Shown here: piece by piece, positions 21,893-35,700 of the stretch | Numbering within the stretch: position 1 is the first letter of the stretch | Layout of the letters: each line of letters begins with the position of its first letter | Source of the DNA: Iris pallida | Lineage: Eukaryota > Streptophyta > Magnoliopsida > Asparagales > Iridaceae | Direction of reading: 5' to 3' | NCBI GenBank assembly: GCA_029216955.1 | Contig: JANAVB010002199.1 | Location: 14,439,417 to 14,503,416 of the forward strand | Length of the DNA: 64,000 bases | Made by a program: the position numbers and the translations under genes | The notes under the pieces: generated by a model | Databases searched by the model: none | The model's input: the letters and a program-made list of their open reading frames with translations, nothing else | What the model was told of the DNA's origin: nothing

Positions 21893-24800
21893 ATAAGTAT
21901 ATATATTTAAGTACATAATTATTTAGCCTAAGTAAATTATGTAATATTTACATATGTATATTTTAAATATATAAATATTACTTGTCATATTTTTCTGACT
22001 ATTTTGTAAGTTTTCACATAAATAAAATATTAACATTTACTTTGCTTTTCTACCACTTAGTATTTTTTGTATATTTAAATTTCTGCAACCATTTGGTGTC
22101 CAAGCCTAGCATGGGTATTTGGGCTCAAATGTGTTTTCACACATTCAAGACCTGTACAAGTCATATTGGACTTGATTCATGGCCTTGGGTCCTGTATTTG
22201 AACTTTGGTTCAAATTATATACATGGACAAAATACGCAGATAATTAATTATTGTGTGCATTGCTGTTTTTGATTTTCTAAAAATACTTAAAGTATTGCTA
22301 AAATTATGGAAAAATAGTTTTTAGATACTATGTTAAGTTAGCTAATTTAGTATAATTTTTGTAGTATTTAATTTACTGTTTTGCCACTAGTTTGGCATAT
22401 GAAACCAAAACTCACTTTTTGTATACTTAGGAAAACTGATTTTTATAAAATATTTGTACTGGTTAATAAATTCCAGAAAAATTATAATAAATTTCTATAG
22501 TTAGCAAGGATCGTTTTGGTACTTTGTTTTATGCAAAACTAGGCTTTTTGTCTACTTCAAAAATTGTTAGAACATAATGATCTTTTGTTTTATTTATTGA
22601 TTAATTACGACTTGTAGCTTTTTGTGTTATTCCGCGTTTAAGCCGTGTTGAACCCCATCCCTCACTAGTGTAAAGACCCTAGAAAGTTAGTTAAAGTAGT
22701 GTGTCACCCCACATTGGTCTCCTATGCCCAAAATCATCGTTTTGGCTAGGTGCCCAATCACAAGTCGTGTTTCACAAATTAGTGTCCTAGTGTTTTAGCT
22801 TAGTGTAAAAGCTAAGTTATTGCATTTATTTCTACAGTGACGAGTTACCAGACATCCATAGCACTTTTATCGCAGCTTGTTTTGCTAGAGGCAAGTACAT
22901 CTACATACTCATTTACTGTCTTTTAATACTAGAACATGTATTAACCCTGTTAAAAGACTGATCCTTGAGGTAGCAAGTTATGTCTTCACATGTTGTATCA
23001 CTTTCAGTACCGGCCATGTTTAGTACAGCTCTTATATCTTCACATGCTTCTTACGGGTTCTCAGTACAAGTTTCACTATGCTTTAGACTGCTCTGAGTAT
23101 TCACATGTTTCATACTGCTCCCAGTACCTGTCATGCTTATACTGCTCCCAGTATCTCTCACATGTTTTTACTGCTCTCGTATCTCCCACATGTTAAATAA
23201 ACGGGTTAAGGGGAAACTGTTAGTAGTGTACGTGAACATGACCCCCTTCTCCGTATGTACTTACCGCGCTCGGGGACATTCTATATGCGACCTTGCCGTA
23301 TGTTTCTGAATCTCGCGTTTGTGTATGGATATACACCGATGCCGTTCGTGCACGTGTGGGCACACCAGAAAAAACTTGACATATACCACATTACATCCTA
23401 CCACCTATTGACCGATTCACGTACATGCTACGGTTTTAAACTTTTAAACTATATGTGGTCATTTGTAGAAATGACCAATTAAACTATGATATGCCATGTT
23501 CCCTATGTTACTATGATACTATGATCCCAGTTGTACCATGAGGCCATGTTTCCAGTATTTCCTGTTTATAGACTTATCACACCATGTTTCTTGTTGTACA
23601 TCTCTTTCATTATATGTTCAGTACTTTAGTTGTAGAGGTTGTACTTGCTCCCGTCCTGACAGGATAACGTTGTAGGTATACTTACTGAGGAGGAGTTGCT
23701 CTGTGATTCGTATTATGGAGTCACTGCCGAGGACCCGGTTTTGCCATACGAGGATGTTCCTGCGGGAAGACTCGTCTAGTTTGCGTAGCTGCTTGGGATA
23801 CTTAGTGTAGTCATGTATTAGACTATACCATTTTGTAACTGGACATGTATCCAGTTTTACATTTCAGTTTACTTGTACTTGGATATTTCACTATATACGA
23901 CGACTTTTGTGTTTGGAGCATTTATGATTCTTCTTCACTTATAGAACTGTTAGCACATTTAGTCTTGTCTTATTATCTCTAGAACAGCTTACTGCGCTTT
24001 ATCTTAAGCGTAGGCTGGACATGGCTCGGCCCGGCCCAACAATTTGGGTAACGGGTCGTGACAGTGTGCCTTCAATATCAATCCTTATTCTATTTATCCT
24101 TGGTCTTCCAGCAGATCTCTTGTGTTTTGGTTTAAGCACTATCATTTCAGGCTGGGTACAAAACACAAACTTTACCTTTATGCCTACTGATCACCCAAAA
24201 TATTTAGAGCATAAATGTAAGTAAATTGATGACACAAAACACAAACTTTACCTCTACCCAATTCTCTTGGCTTGCACATGCCTTTACCACCCCAGCATAA
24301 GCCTTCTTGTAGGACTTTACCTTGTGCAAGTCATCTACCAAACTGCAAAAATGTAAGTAAAGCCATAAGTTAATATATAAGACAGCTAAAGTGTAGATAT
24401 AGAAAAGTAAAACTGAAAGTGTACCTAATGACATCAATCCTCAAGTGTGTGGCCACTGCAACTGCATGCACACATGGAATTCCAGTGATATCCCAAACAC
24501 AACAACTGCAAGACTTCTCGTTCATGTCCACATCCCACCTACTGGAACTCTTGTTGTTCACTACACACCAATTATATTCACTAGCACCAAACAATCTATA
24601 TCTCTTCTTCTTCTCCATTCTATTCTTTACAATTCTATCTGCCCTTGGCACCAAAGTCATACCCTCACCCTCCCACATCTTGACTTTCATTTTTCTCTCA
24701 AACATCAATCCCATTACCTTCAAATTAAAACCCTCCATAATTCTGTGTAAGGGCTTTGATCTCACATCCAACATCCAACTGTTGAAACTCTCACTGAAAT

Positions 24801-27084
24801 TGTTTGTCACATGCTCACACTTTGAGGTTAAGTCAAATGTTGACCTAGCCCAAGTATTAGTTTCCACACTGGAAAACCACTCAAATGCACTCTTTGAGTC
24901 ATTCTCAAGTTGATCCATGTACCTCTTGTGGTCAACCTCTCTATAGGCTTTAGATGCCCCCCAAGCAAGGGTTTTCAGGTGACTTCCCTTGTGTGTGGCT
25001 TTAAAATTCTCAAACATGTGTCTAAAACAAAATCTATGCCTACTAGAGGGGAAAACATCCTTTACAGATGGAATGAGCCCCTTTTGCCTATCAGATATGA
25101 ATGTCAGTGGCAAAGGATGCTCATTAACCCTATCTCTAATGGCATTAAGAAACAGGGTCCAATTTTTCTTGTTCTCAGAATCACATATGAAAATGGCTAA
25201 GGGATACATACCATTGTTTGCATCTAGAGCCACTGCTGACAACAAAACCCCACCATATTTTCCTTTGAGATGACATCCATCAAGGCCAACAAATGGTCTG
25301 CAACCCTCTTTGAAGCCCTTCAAGTAGGCATCAAAGCCCAGACAGCAATAGCTGAAAGCCCCATCACTATCAGTAGCAACTGAGGCTATATTGCCTTGAT
25401 TTTTAAGCAAAATCTGCCTACACACCTCTGGTGTCCACTTGTAACCATCTTCATAAGACCCAAAAACTTTTGTTAAGGCTTTACCTAGAGCCTTCCAACA
25501 GACCCAGTACTTCACTGGGATTCCATGTCTGTTTAGTACCCTCTCCTGAATCCTCCTTGGCTTCAAGCTGTATCCATCTTCTCTGACATCCTCTTCTATA
25601 ATAGCAGCTATCCATGATGCATTGGCCATTCTGTTCTTTCCTGACCCAGTCCTGTTTGTGCATGTGTGCCTCTCTACATATTTGGTGATCTTTATTGTGT
25701 GACCATCACCTTGCCTGCAAACATGAACAACATTTGGGAAAAAATATTAGTTAACTGAATTCAAGAAAATATGGTACATTTAGAAACTGAATTCAAATAA
25801 ATTGGGAAACTTACAAGTTACCATTCAGTTGGAAGGAACATTTAGGATCCACACACTTGCACCATAGCCTTTTGGGGTCATCCTTTACTTTCTTCACTTC
25901 AAACATATTGTCAATGCATAGCCTGGTCACCCACATCTTGTACTCCTTCATAGTTGGCCATGTCATACCAACTGAACACTCATCTGTGTCACAAGACCAT
26001 GGTACATGGTCTTCACTCTCAACATCTCCATACATATCATCATACTTGTCATCAACTTTGTGGTATTCTCCAAATCTCTCAGGCTCATCTGACTCTTCTG
26101 ACTCAGATTCAGAATCAGACTCTTCCTCGGATGTAGAGCTGTCAGACCTAGCACTATGATATTCATGTTCAATTGGCAAATCATTAATGTCAACCTCATT
26201 GAGATTAGTACTCTCAGGGAGCACATTCAACTCTTATTCATCCATGCCTAGAAGCTCCTCTGCAGTCTCATGCTCTTCATCAAACTCTACTTGTGCTTTC
26301 TTCTTGCTTGTTGCAGCTCTTCCATCTACATTTTCCTTTGCCCTCTTCTGTGGTGTCTGCTGCTCCCTTTGTGAATGTTTTCTAGGTGAAGCTCTTCTTG
26401 CAGGAGATGTGGCATATACCACATTGCTTGCTGTAGCCACATTCTCAGGTCTTTCTACCTTACTAGCAACTCTTTTCTTGATGCATTTCTTAGTAGGTGT
26501 TACTGGCTTTTGAGTGACTGGCTCCTCTGGTTGGCTTGGCTGAGTTGGCTTTGTTGGCTGCTCACTAGAAGGAACTCTTCTAGGTGGAACTCTTGATGAA
26601 AATCTTCTTCTCTGCCCACTGGGAGGCTGACTTGGCTGCTCATTCACAGGAAGACCAACAAGGTCATTGAAGAGTTCTTCAGCAACTCCTTCAGATTGTA
26701 AAAACCTAATCAAATCTTCAACTCCCTCATTTGTAGCTACCTTAATTGGATTGGTATGCACCATAAATAAATGAACTTTATCAGGTCCTTCATGATCTGA
26801 ACCAGTCCAAAACCTCAACAAGTCTTTGTCTCCATCTGCATCAATTAAAAATCCACCCTCCAAATATTGAAATGTTATTAGCCCTCCCAAACCATGCAGA
26901 TACTTTCCCATCCCATTGATCAAATCTAGCATACACAATTCATCTCCATCAAAGACTCCAAAATCTACTACTTTTCCATTCTTGTAATCATAGTATCTTA
27001 GTCCACCAAATGGCTGTTCTTTCGGCCAAGAGCCCCCATAATGAATGAGTAGATATTTCTTGCCAAAATCTACTCTAGCACTAC

Positions 27085-27245
27085 AAATTAGCAAAACAGG
27101 GTACAAATTTAGGGCACAGATTTTGTAAAACAGGGTACAAATTTAGGGCACAAATTTCTAACATTAGGGCACAAATTTCTACCAAATCTAACATTAGGAC
27201 ACAAATTTCTAACATTAGGGCACAAATTTCTACCAAATCTAACAT
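27085..27245 (-). repeat. Degenerate tandem repeat upstream of the mudrA coding exon
   Basis: GGGCACAAATTTCT and TACCAAATCTAACATTAGG words alternate several times. The array overlaps the presumed 5' intron or leader of mudrA. Confidence 0.75.
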
Positions 27246-27561
27246 CGAAGAAATAACAGTTGGTTTAAAAACCAAGAATCGAAGGAAAACAAAGAATTGA
27301 AGAAACAAATACTGCATGTTCGAAAAATAACACAGAATCGAAAAGAAACTTACAACGTTCGTGGATCTAGAGACTGCATGTTGGGTTCTCCTCTCCTTCG
27401 AGCCTTCTCCTCGCCTTCAGACCTCCAATTTTGCCAGAATTTTGGAAAATTTTTCCTCCTCCTTCTCCTTCTTTCTTTCTTTCTCTCTCCACTGTCGAAA
27501 CGTCTTCTCAGGAGGAAATTTTTCCTCCTCCTTGTTGGGTTTTGGGCGGACTTTTGGGGAA

Positions 27562-27731
27562 GGGTATTTTCGTCTAACTTTTATTTTCTTACTTAATAAC
27601 ACACACGGATTGCCACGTCACCCAAAATCAAACAGCGTCTTGACGGAAAGGGGGTTTTACCAATTCGAGATCTTTAGGGGGTATTTCGCAAATTTGTCCA
27701 TTATTTAGGGGAGGTTTTTGCAAAATATCCC
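27562..27731 (-). repeat. MULE right terminal inverted repeat
   Basis: Reverse complement of 18586-18754. It ends CAAAATATCCC at 27731, followed by the target duplication TAAAAAAA. Confidence 0.95.
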
Positions 27732-27861
27732 TAAAAAAATATCTTTATTAAAAAATTTCTTATCCCACCTCATTTTTTTAGGGGAAAAATACTTTATTAC
27801 TTCATCTAGGAATTGTTTGGAACAAAGATTCAGCCTCATTTAAGATCAGCTAGTTAATACA

Positions 27862-28110
27862 TTAACGTATATGATCTACATCACAACTATAGGAGTTGAT
27901 CAAAGAATGTTTCGCCATGAGATGGACTGCCATATTACCTTCTCTACGAGTGAATGTGAATTTGATGTGCTTTCCTGACAGACGGATTTCTTCCTGAATG
28001 ATATGGAACAAATCATATAGTCTCCAAGGTTTGAGTTTGACCTCCCCCTTGAGGATTCTATGGACAGTTAATGAGTCCCCTTCAATAATGATGGTCCGTC
28101 CGTCTGCGTG
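27862..28110 (-). pseudogene. LINE-type RNase H fragment
   Basis: The minus strand reads TIIIEGDSLTVHRILKGE and later FTFTRREGNMAVHLMAKHSL, the C-terminal half of the plant LINE RNase H domain (D of EGDS and the REGN-VAH-like block). It is cut off upstream by the foldback element at 28093-28189. It is a fragment only, and differs from the LINE at 30382-36607. Confidence 0.78.
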
Positions 28111-28189
28111 GCACTTCCCCGTTGTCCTCCTATTGGCATGGGTCCTATGTCGGTTGACATGCCAATGGGAAAGTGCCACGTGACGGACC
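28093..28189. mobile_element. 97-bp foldback (hairpin) element
   Basis: It starts GGTCCGTC and ends GACGGACC. The arms continue as CGTGGCACTT / AAGTGCCACG and ATTGGCATG / CATGCCAAT, so nearly the whole segment folds into one hairpin. It interrupts the LINE RNase H relic. No clear target duplication is seen. Confidence 0.65.
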
Positions 28190-28433
28190 AAGTAGCAGCG
28201 CCATCTATATATATTCAAGGAAAGCTGAGCTATATTGATAATTAGTCTAAAAATCTCGTACAAAAGCTGTTGGGTCAACAAAAGACCACAACTAGCGGGT
28301 AGGAATGGTGAGAGGCCATCCTAAAAAAAGCCCATAAAGTCAAACCAAACTTGAACACTTTTTGTTCGAGCTCGTTCGTTCGATTTTCAGCCCTAGTGAG
28401 AGCCATCATAAAAAAAGCCCATAAACCAGCAAA

Positions 28434-28436
<3 letters not shown>

Positions 28437-28520
<84 letters not shown>
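28437..28520. repeat. (TA)n microsatellite
   Basis: An uninterrupted AT dinucleotide run of about 84 bp. Confidence 0.98.
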
Positions 28521-28523
<3 letters not shown>

Positions 28524-28878
28524 TCTATAAATTTATCCACCCAGACTCCTTCTCCTAAACTCCTTATTAGTTTGTATTTTGTAATAATTGAGACATAATT
28601 GTTACTGTATTATATATTTAATATTAATATTGTTTAAAATTGTTTCAAAATATTACATTAGAGATCGATAAATTCGATGGTCCAGATCCAACCCGAGGAA
28701 TTTAGATACTTTTTTATTTCTCCGGACTCAATTTTGAAATTCATATGTTGAACTTGAGGTCGGAGTTGGCTTGTGATTCATCGAATTGGACTTGTGTTGA
28801 ATTCAAACCCGACCCAACCCGTCAAAGTTGCGTCCCTATGTATACTATTACCGGTGGTCTCAAGTCCGAAACTTGGAT
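28521..28878. other. Intergenic sequence left of the hAT MITE
   Basis: AT-rich at first, then with CCCGACCCAACCC-type words near 28808 that are common in plant MITEs. No gene or clean element boundary is seen. Confidence 0.4.
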
Positions 28879-29560
28879 TAGGGATCATCATTTGGCCCGA
28901 AGTCTATGGGCGTCCGAAAAGTCCGCCCGGCTCGATGGGCCAAAGTCCGCTAGAGCCCGGTCATTAGGGTAGTCCGATCCGGTCCATATTAGTATAAGGC
29001 CGGGCTTGGGCTATGCATCCGTCCGCCCGAGTCCGGCCCGAGGCCCGCACGATACAAGTGTTCTCTCTATGTTGGAATTTGCATAGTGCAATGTGCACGT
29101 GAATAAAATTTAACTATACCATAATTTAAACCCATTTAATCTTGGTAATACAGAGTTACAACGTCATACAGTGTATCATACAATGTTACATCTTCCAAAC
29201 AAGGCTACACCTACCAAACAAAGCTAACATGATATGGAATAAAAGCTTACTTACTAAACCTGTGGCATATCCCATAGGTATCTGATACACTATATCATAA
29301 AATGTCACTATATCTTGTTAATTTCCTATTATTAAGTCCGAGAAGATCCATTAAATTTTTTTATAAGCTAGTCCGGCCCGATCTGATTTGGCCCGAAAAG
29401 TTCGACTCTTGTGGGCGGGCTTGGGCTTCATAAATAATAATTAAGCCCAGTTTGACCCGGTTCGAATTTTTTTTAGGGCAAAAAAATATCTGTCCATGTC
29501 CGGTCTGAGCCCGTACTTTATGGACTTGGACGGCCCGGCTAGGCCCAATGCCGATCCCTA
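28879..29560. mobile_element. hAT-type MITE (682 bp)
   Basis: Left end TAGGGATCATCATTTGGCCC, right end GGGCCTAGCC... when read inverted (TAGGGATCGGCATTGGGCC). TAGGG termini are usual for plant hAT elements. The flanking octamers are ACTTGGAT (28871-28878) and ACTTGTAT (29561-29568), an 8-bp target duplication with one mismatch. The interior is rich in GGCCCGA words. No coding capacity. Its right end lies about 150 bp upstream of the MDN1 TATA box. Confidence 0.8.
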
Positions 29561-29759
29561 ACTTGTATTTTAGGAGTTGGTGTTGGTCTACGACTACTCG
29601 GATCCGACCCATACCAGACCCGCATGTCCTAATGATCAACTTACCGACTCATGTACCGACCTCTGTTGTGAAGAAAGTGGAACCTCTAAAACCCTAAACC
29701 CCTTGCTATATAAAAACACATTTTTTCCTCTTCTTCCTCTCTGGCTAGGCTTAGGGTTT
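29542..29759 (+). promoter_or_regulatory. MDN1: MDN1 promoter: site II motif, telo boxes and TATA box
   Basis: AAACCCTAA telo box at 29689-29697, TATATAAAA at 29707-29715 and an inverted telo box TTAGGGTTT at 29751-29759, then a CT-rich leader to the ATG at 29785. A TGGGCC (site II, TGGGCY) lies on the minus strand at 29542-29547, inside the hAT MITE end. Telo boxes together with site II motifs are typical of plant ribosomal-protein and ribosome-biogenesis promoters, which fits a midasin gene. Motifs are seen directly; regulation is inferred. Confidence 0.7.
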
Positions 29760-29784
29760 CGTATCTCTCTCTCTCCCCAAAAAG

Positions 29785-32700
29785 ATGTCTTTCGATGGCT
29801 CCTTCGTTCTCGACTCCGCTCTCGAGCGTTTACTATCCCGCCATCCCAACCTCCGCTCCACTGCCAAGCTCTCCTCCCTCTCCCTAAAGGTTCGCATCCC
29901 TCTTTTCCTCTCTATACTGATTGATTCCTATCTCTCTCTTTCTAAACGTTTCATGCTCAGGGAAAATCTGCGACGTCGGACGAGGTGGTGGCGGCGATCG
30001 CGGACCCGTTCCTCCACCCGAGCTACACGGTCCCGGTCATGGGCTGTTTCCGCCCGCTCGCGCGGAGGATCGTCGAGCGGGTTATTGCGAAGCTCCGGAG
30101 CGTCCCGACCCTCGAGTCGGAGCCCGGTGACACGGGGGAGGAGATTGGGGAGGACGAGGTCTGCGTTGTCGATTTCTATGTCGCGAGGGGGAGGGGGCTG
30201 AGGCTCCACGAGATCGCCTCGCTTGCGTTCTGTCGTGCTCTGGACCTGGCGCCCTTCCTGTTGAGGTATTAATTCTGGCGGCTTCGCCAATGCTTTTGTT
30301 ATTATTTTCGTGCTCATCATAAAATGGCATAAATCAGTTATTTTTGCGCACACAAATGACTCAAAAGACAGTTACAACAAGTTTTTTTTTTTTTTTTTTT
30401 TGAGGAACAACATTTCATTGATAATTAAGGAAGTACATGATTCATATCAAGATTGATATGGGATGAAATACAGTTAGGAACATCTTCAAAAGTGAAGATA
30501 GAATTGGAATAACCCGGGAGAAGGGCATTGGTAGCAAGTTCATGGGCCACAATATTTGAATTCCTGTGGGAATACACGAAGGAAATCTCCGTTGTAGTGC
30601 TTTTGAAAGTTCCTTGCATCATCAATTGTGTGCCTTGCTTGCCATGGCAGAGTTGTTTCTTTTGAGTTAATTGAATCAATCAGAGGTTTACAATCTCCCT
30701 CAATGATGACATGAGAAAGGTTTAAGTTCCTGCAGATATCCATAGCCAAACGGATCCCCAAAGCTTCGGCTTGAATGGGAGTACCCCCATCTTCAGTTCT
30801 TGACATAGCCCTTTGAAAATGACCATGTGCGTCACGAAGGATTGCAGCCGCAATCATCCTCCCTTCTAGGTAGGCACCATCAAAGTTGATTTTGAATTCA
30901 TTTGGTTGAGGAGGAATCCACTGAGATGAATGTTGGTGTTTGTCAATAAGTGGATCAACGGTGAGATCTTCAGAGTTGCAGGCTTCAAATTTGTTCTTCA
31001 TGTTAATAGCTTCCATGTAGATCTTAGTACAACAGATTGGATGTGCTTCAAAGACTGCTTTGTTCCTTGACTTCCATATAGACCACATCTGGTAGAAGCA
31101 ATGTGAGATATTCTCTTGATCTCCCTCCTTTAGTAGTTCGGTTATGAAACTTGCAATTGTGGTGTCTTGCTTGATACGAGAAGCAAGTGATGAATGTTGC
31201 ATCCAGGAAGCTCCTGTAACATGACAATGAAAGGTTAGGTGTTCAAGAGTATGAAAGGTTAGGTGTTCAAGAGTCTCAGGATATACCTTGCAAAGAGGGC
31301 ACAATACATCAATGTCTTTAACACGCCGGTGGATATTGTCTTTGGTGGAAAGAGAGTTAGTAAGAGCTCTTCAAACAAAAATCAGGACTCTTGGGCAAAT
31401 TTGTTTGAGGGACCAAAGCTTACGCCAATCCTTAAACCCATGATTAGATACATTATGATCCTCCTTGATCAAGTTGCTATGAACTGTTCGATAAGCAGAT
31501 TTGGTAGTTAAAACACCATCAAAGGTATGTATCCACTTCATTTGATCACTCAAGCAACCAGGAGAAAGAGGAATATTCAGAATAGCTGTAGCTTCCATAG
31601 GGGGAAAAAGGATATAAATAAGATGTTCCTTCCATCTGAATGTATGTCTATCAATGAGATCAGACACTTTGGTAACCCATCTACTGGCAAAGTGAAAGCC
31701 ATTCACTTTAAAATTTGGCAAAGAGGGGACCCATGGATCAAGCCAAATATTGATTTGTGTACCATCTCCAACAGACCAAATAATGTTGTTATGTAGATAA
31801 TCTCTGCTCTTGAGAATGCTTTGCCAAATACACGAATATGCAGAGGGAGGGGCAGCAGTCCAAAATGATGATGATGAGTGGAGATATTTGTCCTTGAGTA
31901 AATTAGACCAAGTAGTATTTGGCTCAGTGAGAAATCTCCAGGATAATTTCATTAACAAGGATATATTGATAATAAAAGGATCCCTCAAACCCAATCCTCC
32001 TTGATACTTCGGTTTGGTAAGTGTGGACCATCCCGTGTAGTGGATCTTCTTTTTATCTAATGAATCCCACCAAAATACCTCTGTTGTTTGCTCAGATTTG
32101 CAGTAATCTTCTTTGGGATGTAATAGGAGGATAGATAATAGGTTGGAATGGAAGAAATAGTGGATTTGATAAGTATGGTCCTACCCGCATGGGATAGACG
32201 GTTACGTTTCATCCTTGGAGTCGGGAATTGCAAGCTTTGAGAAGATGAGAAAACGTTGATGTTCTATTTTTTGATTGAAGGAGATAATGGCCAAGATATT
32301 TATCAGAGGATTGCATAAGAGATACACCCAGCAGATTGAGATAGAGTTGGCGCATAATAGGGTCAGTAATCTTGGAGAAAAATATGGAAGACTTGTCAAA
32401 ATTAATTCTTTGGCCGGACCATTCTTCAAAACTTTGAATAATGATTTTCAGTTGGTAAATATCATGAAGAGAGGACTTACCAAATATGATAAGATAATCC
32501 GCAAATGCAAGATGAGAATATGTAGTTGGGGAATGAGATATGGTAATACTGTCATACAATGAATTTCTTTCCATGACAGATATGAAAATAGAGAGGATTT
32601 TCATGCTCATTATGAATAAGTATGGTGAGAGTGGACATCCCTGGCGGATACCACGATTAGGGATAAATGTTTTAGATGGTTCACCATTGACAAGAATCGA

Positions 32701-35700
32701 AAATGAAGGCGTGGTCACACATTGCATAATAAGTTTATGAGTTTGGCCCATGATACCAAATCCATGAAGAGCTTGACTAATAATGTTCCAACTGAGCCTA
32801 TCATAGGCTTTAGAGTTTAGACATATCCAATTTGAGGGCAAATGAACTATTTTTAGTACTGAATTTGGATATGGAATGAAATAGTTCTTGGGCAAGAACA
32901 ACATTATCCCCAGTGAATCGACCTGGGACAAAATCATTTTGTTGGTGGCTAATGAGTTTATGTAAATAAGGTCGAATTCTATTTGCAATGATTTTTGTAA
33001 TGAGTTTGTATAGAACATTACAAAGAGCAATAGGTCGATAATCCACATGTTTGGAGGGGTTAGAAATTTTGGGTACCAGGGCTATGAAAGTGTGATTGAG
33101 ATGGCAAGGCATAATCCCAGAAGTAAAAAATCTTGAATGAGTTGAGTTACCTCTTTGCCAATTAAGACCCAAGTTTTTTTTAATAGAAGTAGGCTGGATA
33201 CCCATCTGGCCCTGGTGATTTGTAGGATCCCATGTTCATAATTGTGGCTTTGATTTCTTCTTCAGAAGGTATAGTGCATAGGGATTCATTTTCCTCCTTT
33301 GTGACCCGGCACATGTCAGCCAATATATGTTTAGGAACAGGGTGTACTTCATTAGCTTGAAACATGGATTCAAAATGATCAACAAATGTATCAGAAATCT
33401 CATTATGCTCAGCAGTGTATTCACCATCTAGTTTTAAGATACTATGGATAGTATTCTTGGTTTTCCTGTTAGTAGCTGATAAGTGGAAGAACTTGGTGTT
33501 TTTGTCTCCTTCTTTCAACCATGAAATACTGGATCTTTGTTTCCAGTAGAGCTCTTTTTGTAGATATAGTTTATTCAGTAGGATTTGAATTCTCCTTTCT
33601 TCCATATACCCAGTATTAGTAGAACTGTGGGATTGAATATGCAGAAGTCGATTCTCATAAAACTTGATATCTTTATCCATGTTACCCAATCTGGAACGAC
33701 CCTATGAGCAAAGTTTAGGTAATAAGGTGCTGAGCTTTGTTTGAAGAGAGATTGAATGTATTTGGCTCCAAGGATTAGAGAGGTATTGATTGAATTCAGA
33801 ATGTAGAGCCCAAGCCGCTTCAAACCGAGTAGTACGTGTTCTTCGTCTTGGATTTATGTTGAGCAGGAGAAGGATAGGACTGTGGTCACTGTTAAGACTG
33901 GGAAGATGGAGGATGCCAGCATTTGGATGAATAGATCGCCATTGAGTATCCACCATTGCTCTATCAAGACGTTCTGCAATATTATACTGAGGCATTCTTC
34001 GATTACTCCATGTGTATGCTGGATCCTTATATCCAATATCCATAGCAGCCACTCGATCAAACCATTGAATGAAATGTTTGTGATGTCTATAGTTAAATTT
34101 GCTCCCACCTCGTTTCTCTGTTTGATTGAGTATACTGTTACAATCATCGATACAAATCCATGGCTGGGAAATAGAATCAATGAGAGTACCCATGTGCATC
34201 CAAAAGGAGCTTCTGTCAGATAATATTGGAGGACCATAGAGGCAGATGAGATACCAAGGGAGGGTAGTAGCCAATTGCACTATACTCGAATGTATATAGT
34301 TGTCTGTAGCATTTAAGATTGTCAGATTAACACCTGAATTCCAACAAAGGAGCAGTCCTCCTGAAAGACCCTTGGAAGAAATAGCACTGCAATTTGCAAA
34401 GCCAAGACTATTAGCAATAAAAGTAGCTGCTGTTGACGAGCATCTAGTTTCAGATAGGAATAGAATTTTTGGTTTAGATGTACGGAGGAATGACTTCAGA
34501 GTTCGAATTGTCGGATCATTCCTCAGATTCCGACAATTCCAAGAGAGAATCATGGTGAAGAAGGCTGTTCAAGGCCAGCCGCGCCTTCTAATTCTTCAGA
34601 GGGAAAGAAACCTCTTTTAGTTGGTCTTTCATGATCCACCTTTATTTCTGAACCAAAAGAATCAAGTCGAGATCTTTTGGACCGTAACAGAGGATCAGAT
34701 GTGGATGAGGCAATATTTTCTTTCATAATGCTGACAGATGAGGATGTGGAACTATGTGGGGTGAGTGAGTTTAATAGAGAGATAAAAGTGGATTTTGAAC
34801 TCACCGTGGTAATAGCGGAGGAGGATTGCTTAGAATCAGGTAGGTGATGGTGTGAAGGAGGGCGGGTGAAGGAAATAAGTGAGTCAGACTTGGTGGGAAG
34901 GAGAAGGATGGAAGAGGATAATGTTGATTTGATAAGATCAGGTTTGATAGGTATAGTGTCATGAGAATCCTGATTATCTTGGGTAGAATTGCATAGAGCT
35001 AATGTATCATGTTGATTAATCATTGACTCTGGGTTGGGTGTAGGCGGGAGAGGGATTTGAGCCAAAGGTGGTTCAGTGGGATCTTTGGGCTCACATATGG
35101 TATCTGACTTATTGCAGGTGGACAGAGTGGTCAGGTGTTCATTGACCGTTGCAGAGGTGGTTTTATAAGGGGAAGTTGGAGCCTGCAATGGAGGAGTAGT
35201 GGAGTGTAACTGACCAGTCTTCTTCCCAGAATTAAGGACATGATTAACTGCTTCCTTAACTGAAGAAATGGAGCTTGGTTGACAGTTATTTTGCAGGGGA
35301 GGGGGAGGACAGGGATGGGAGATGAGTTGTGAAGCGGTGGTACTGTCGAGATTGGACAATAGAGTTGGATATGAGGAAATGGGAGGATCAATATTCATAG
35401 GTAAATTTTCAGGAGTATGAAAGATAGGATTGACATTACTGATGGGAGTGGTCTTCGAACGGGAGGAAAAATCATGGGGATTTTTATGGAGAGGAGATGT
35501 GCTGCGATTTTGAAATTCGGATTTGAATCTTTCGGAGTGATTTACACAAATGGAACGATCAAGCCGTTTGTCTAACATAGAACGAAAATGACTTTGTTGA
35601 TCCTCTGTCCACTTAGAGTCAATCATATTAGTATACTCTTGATGAATGTTGCATCTCTTGACACTGTGTCCCAAACATCCACAGAAGAGGCAAAATTTGG

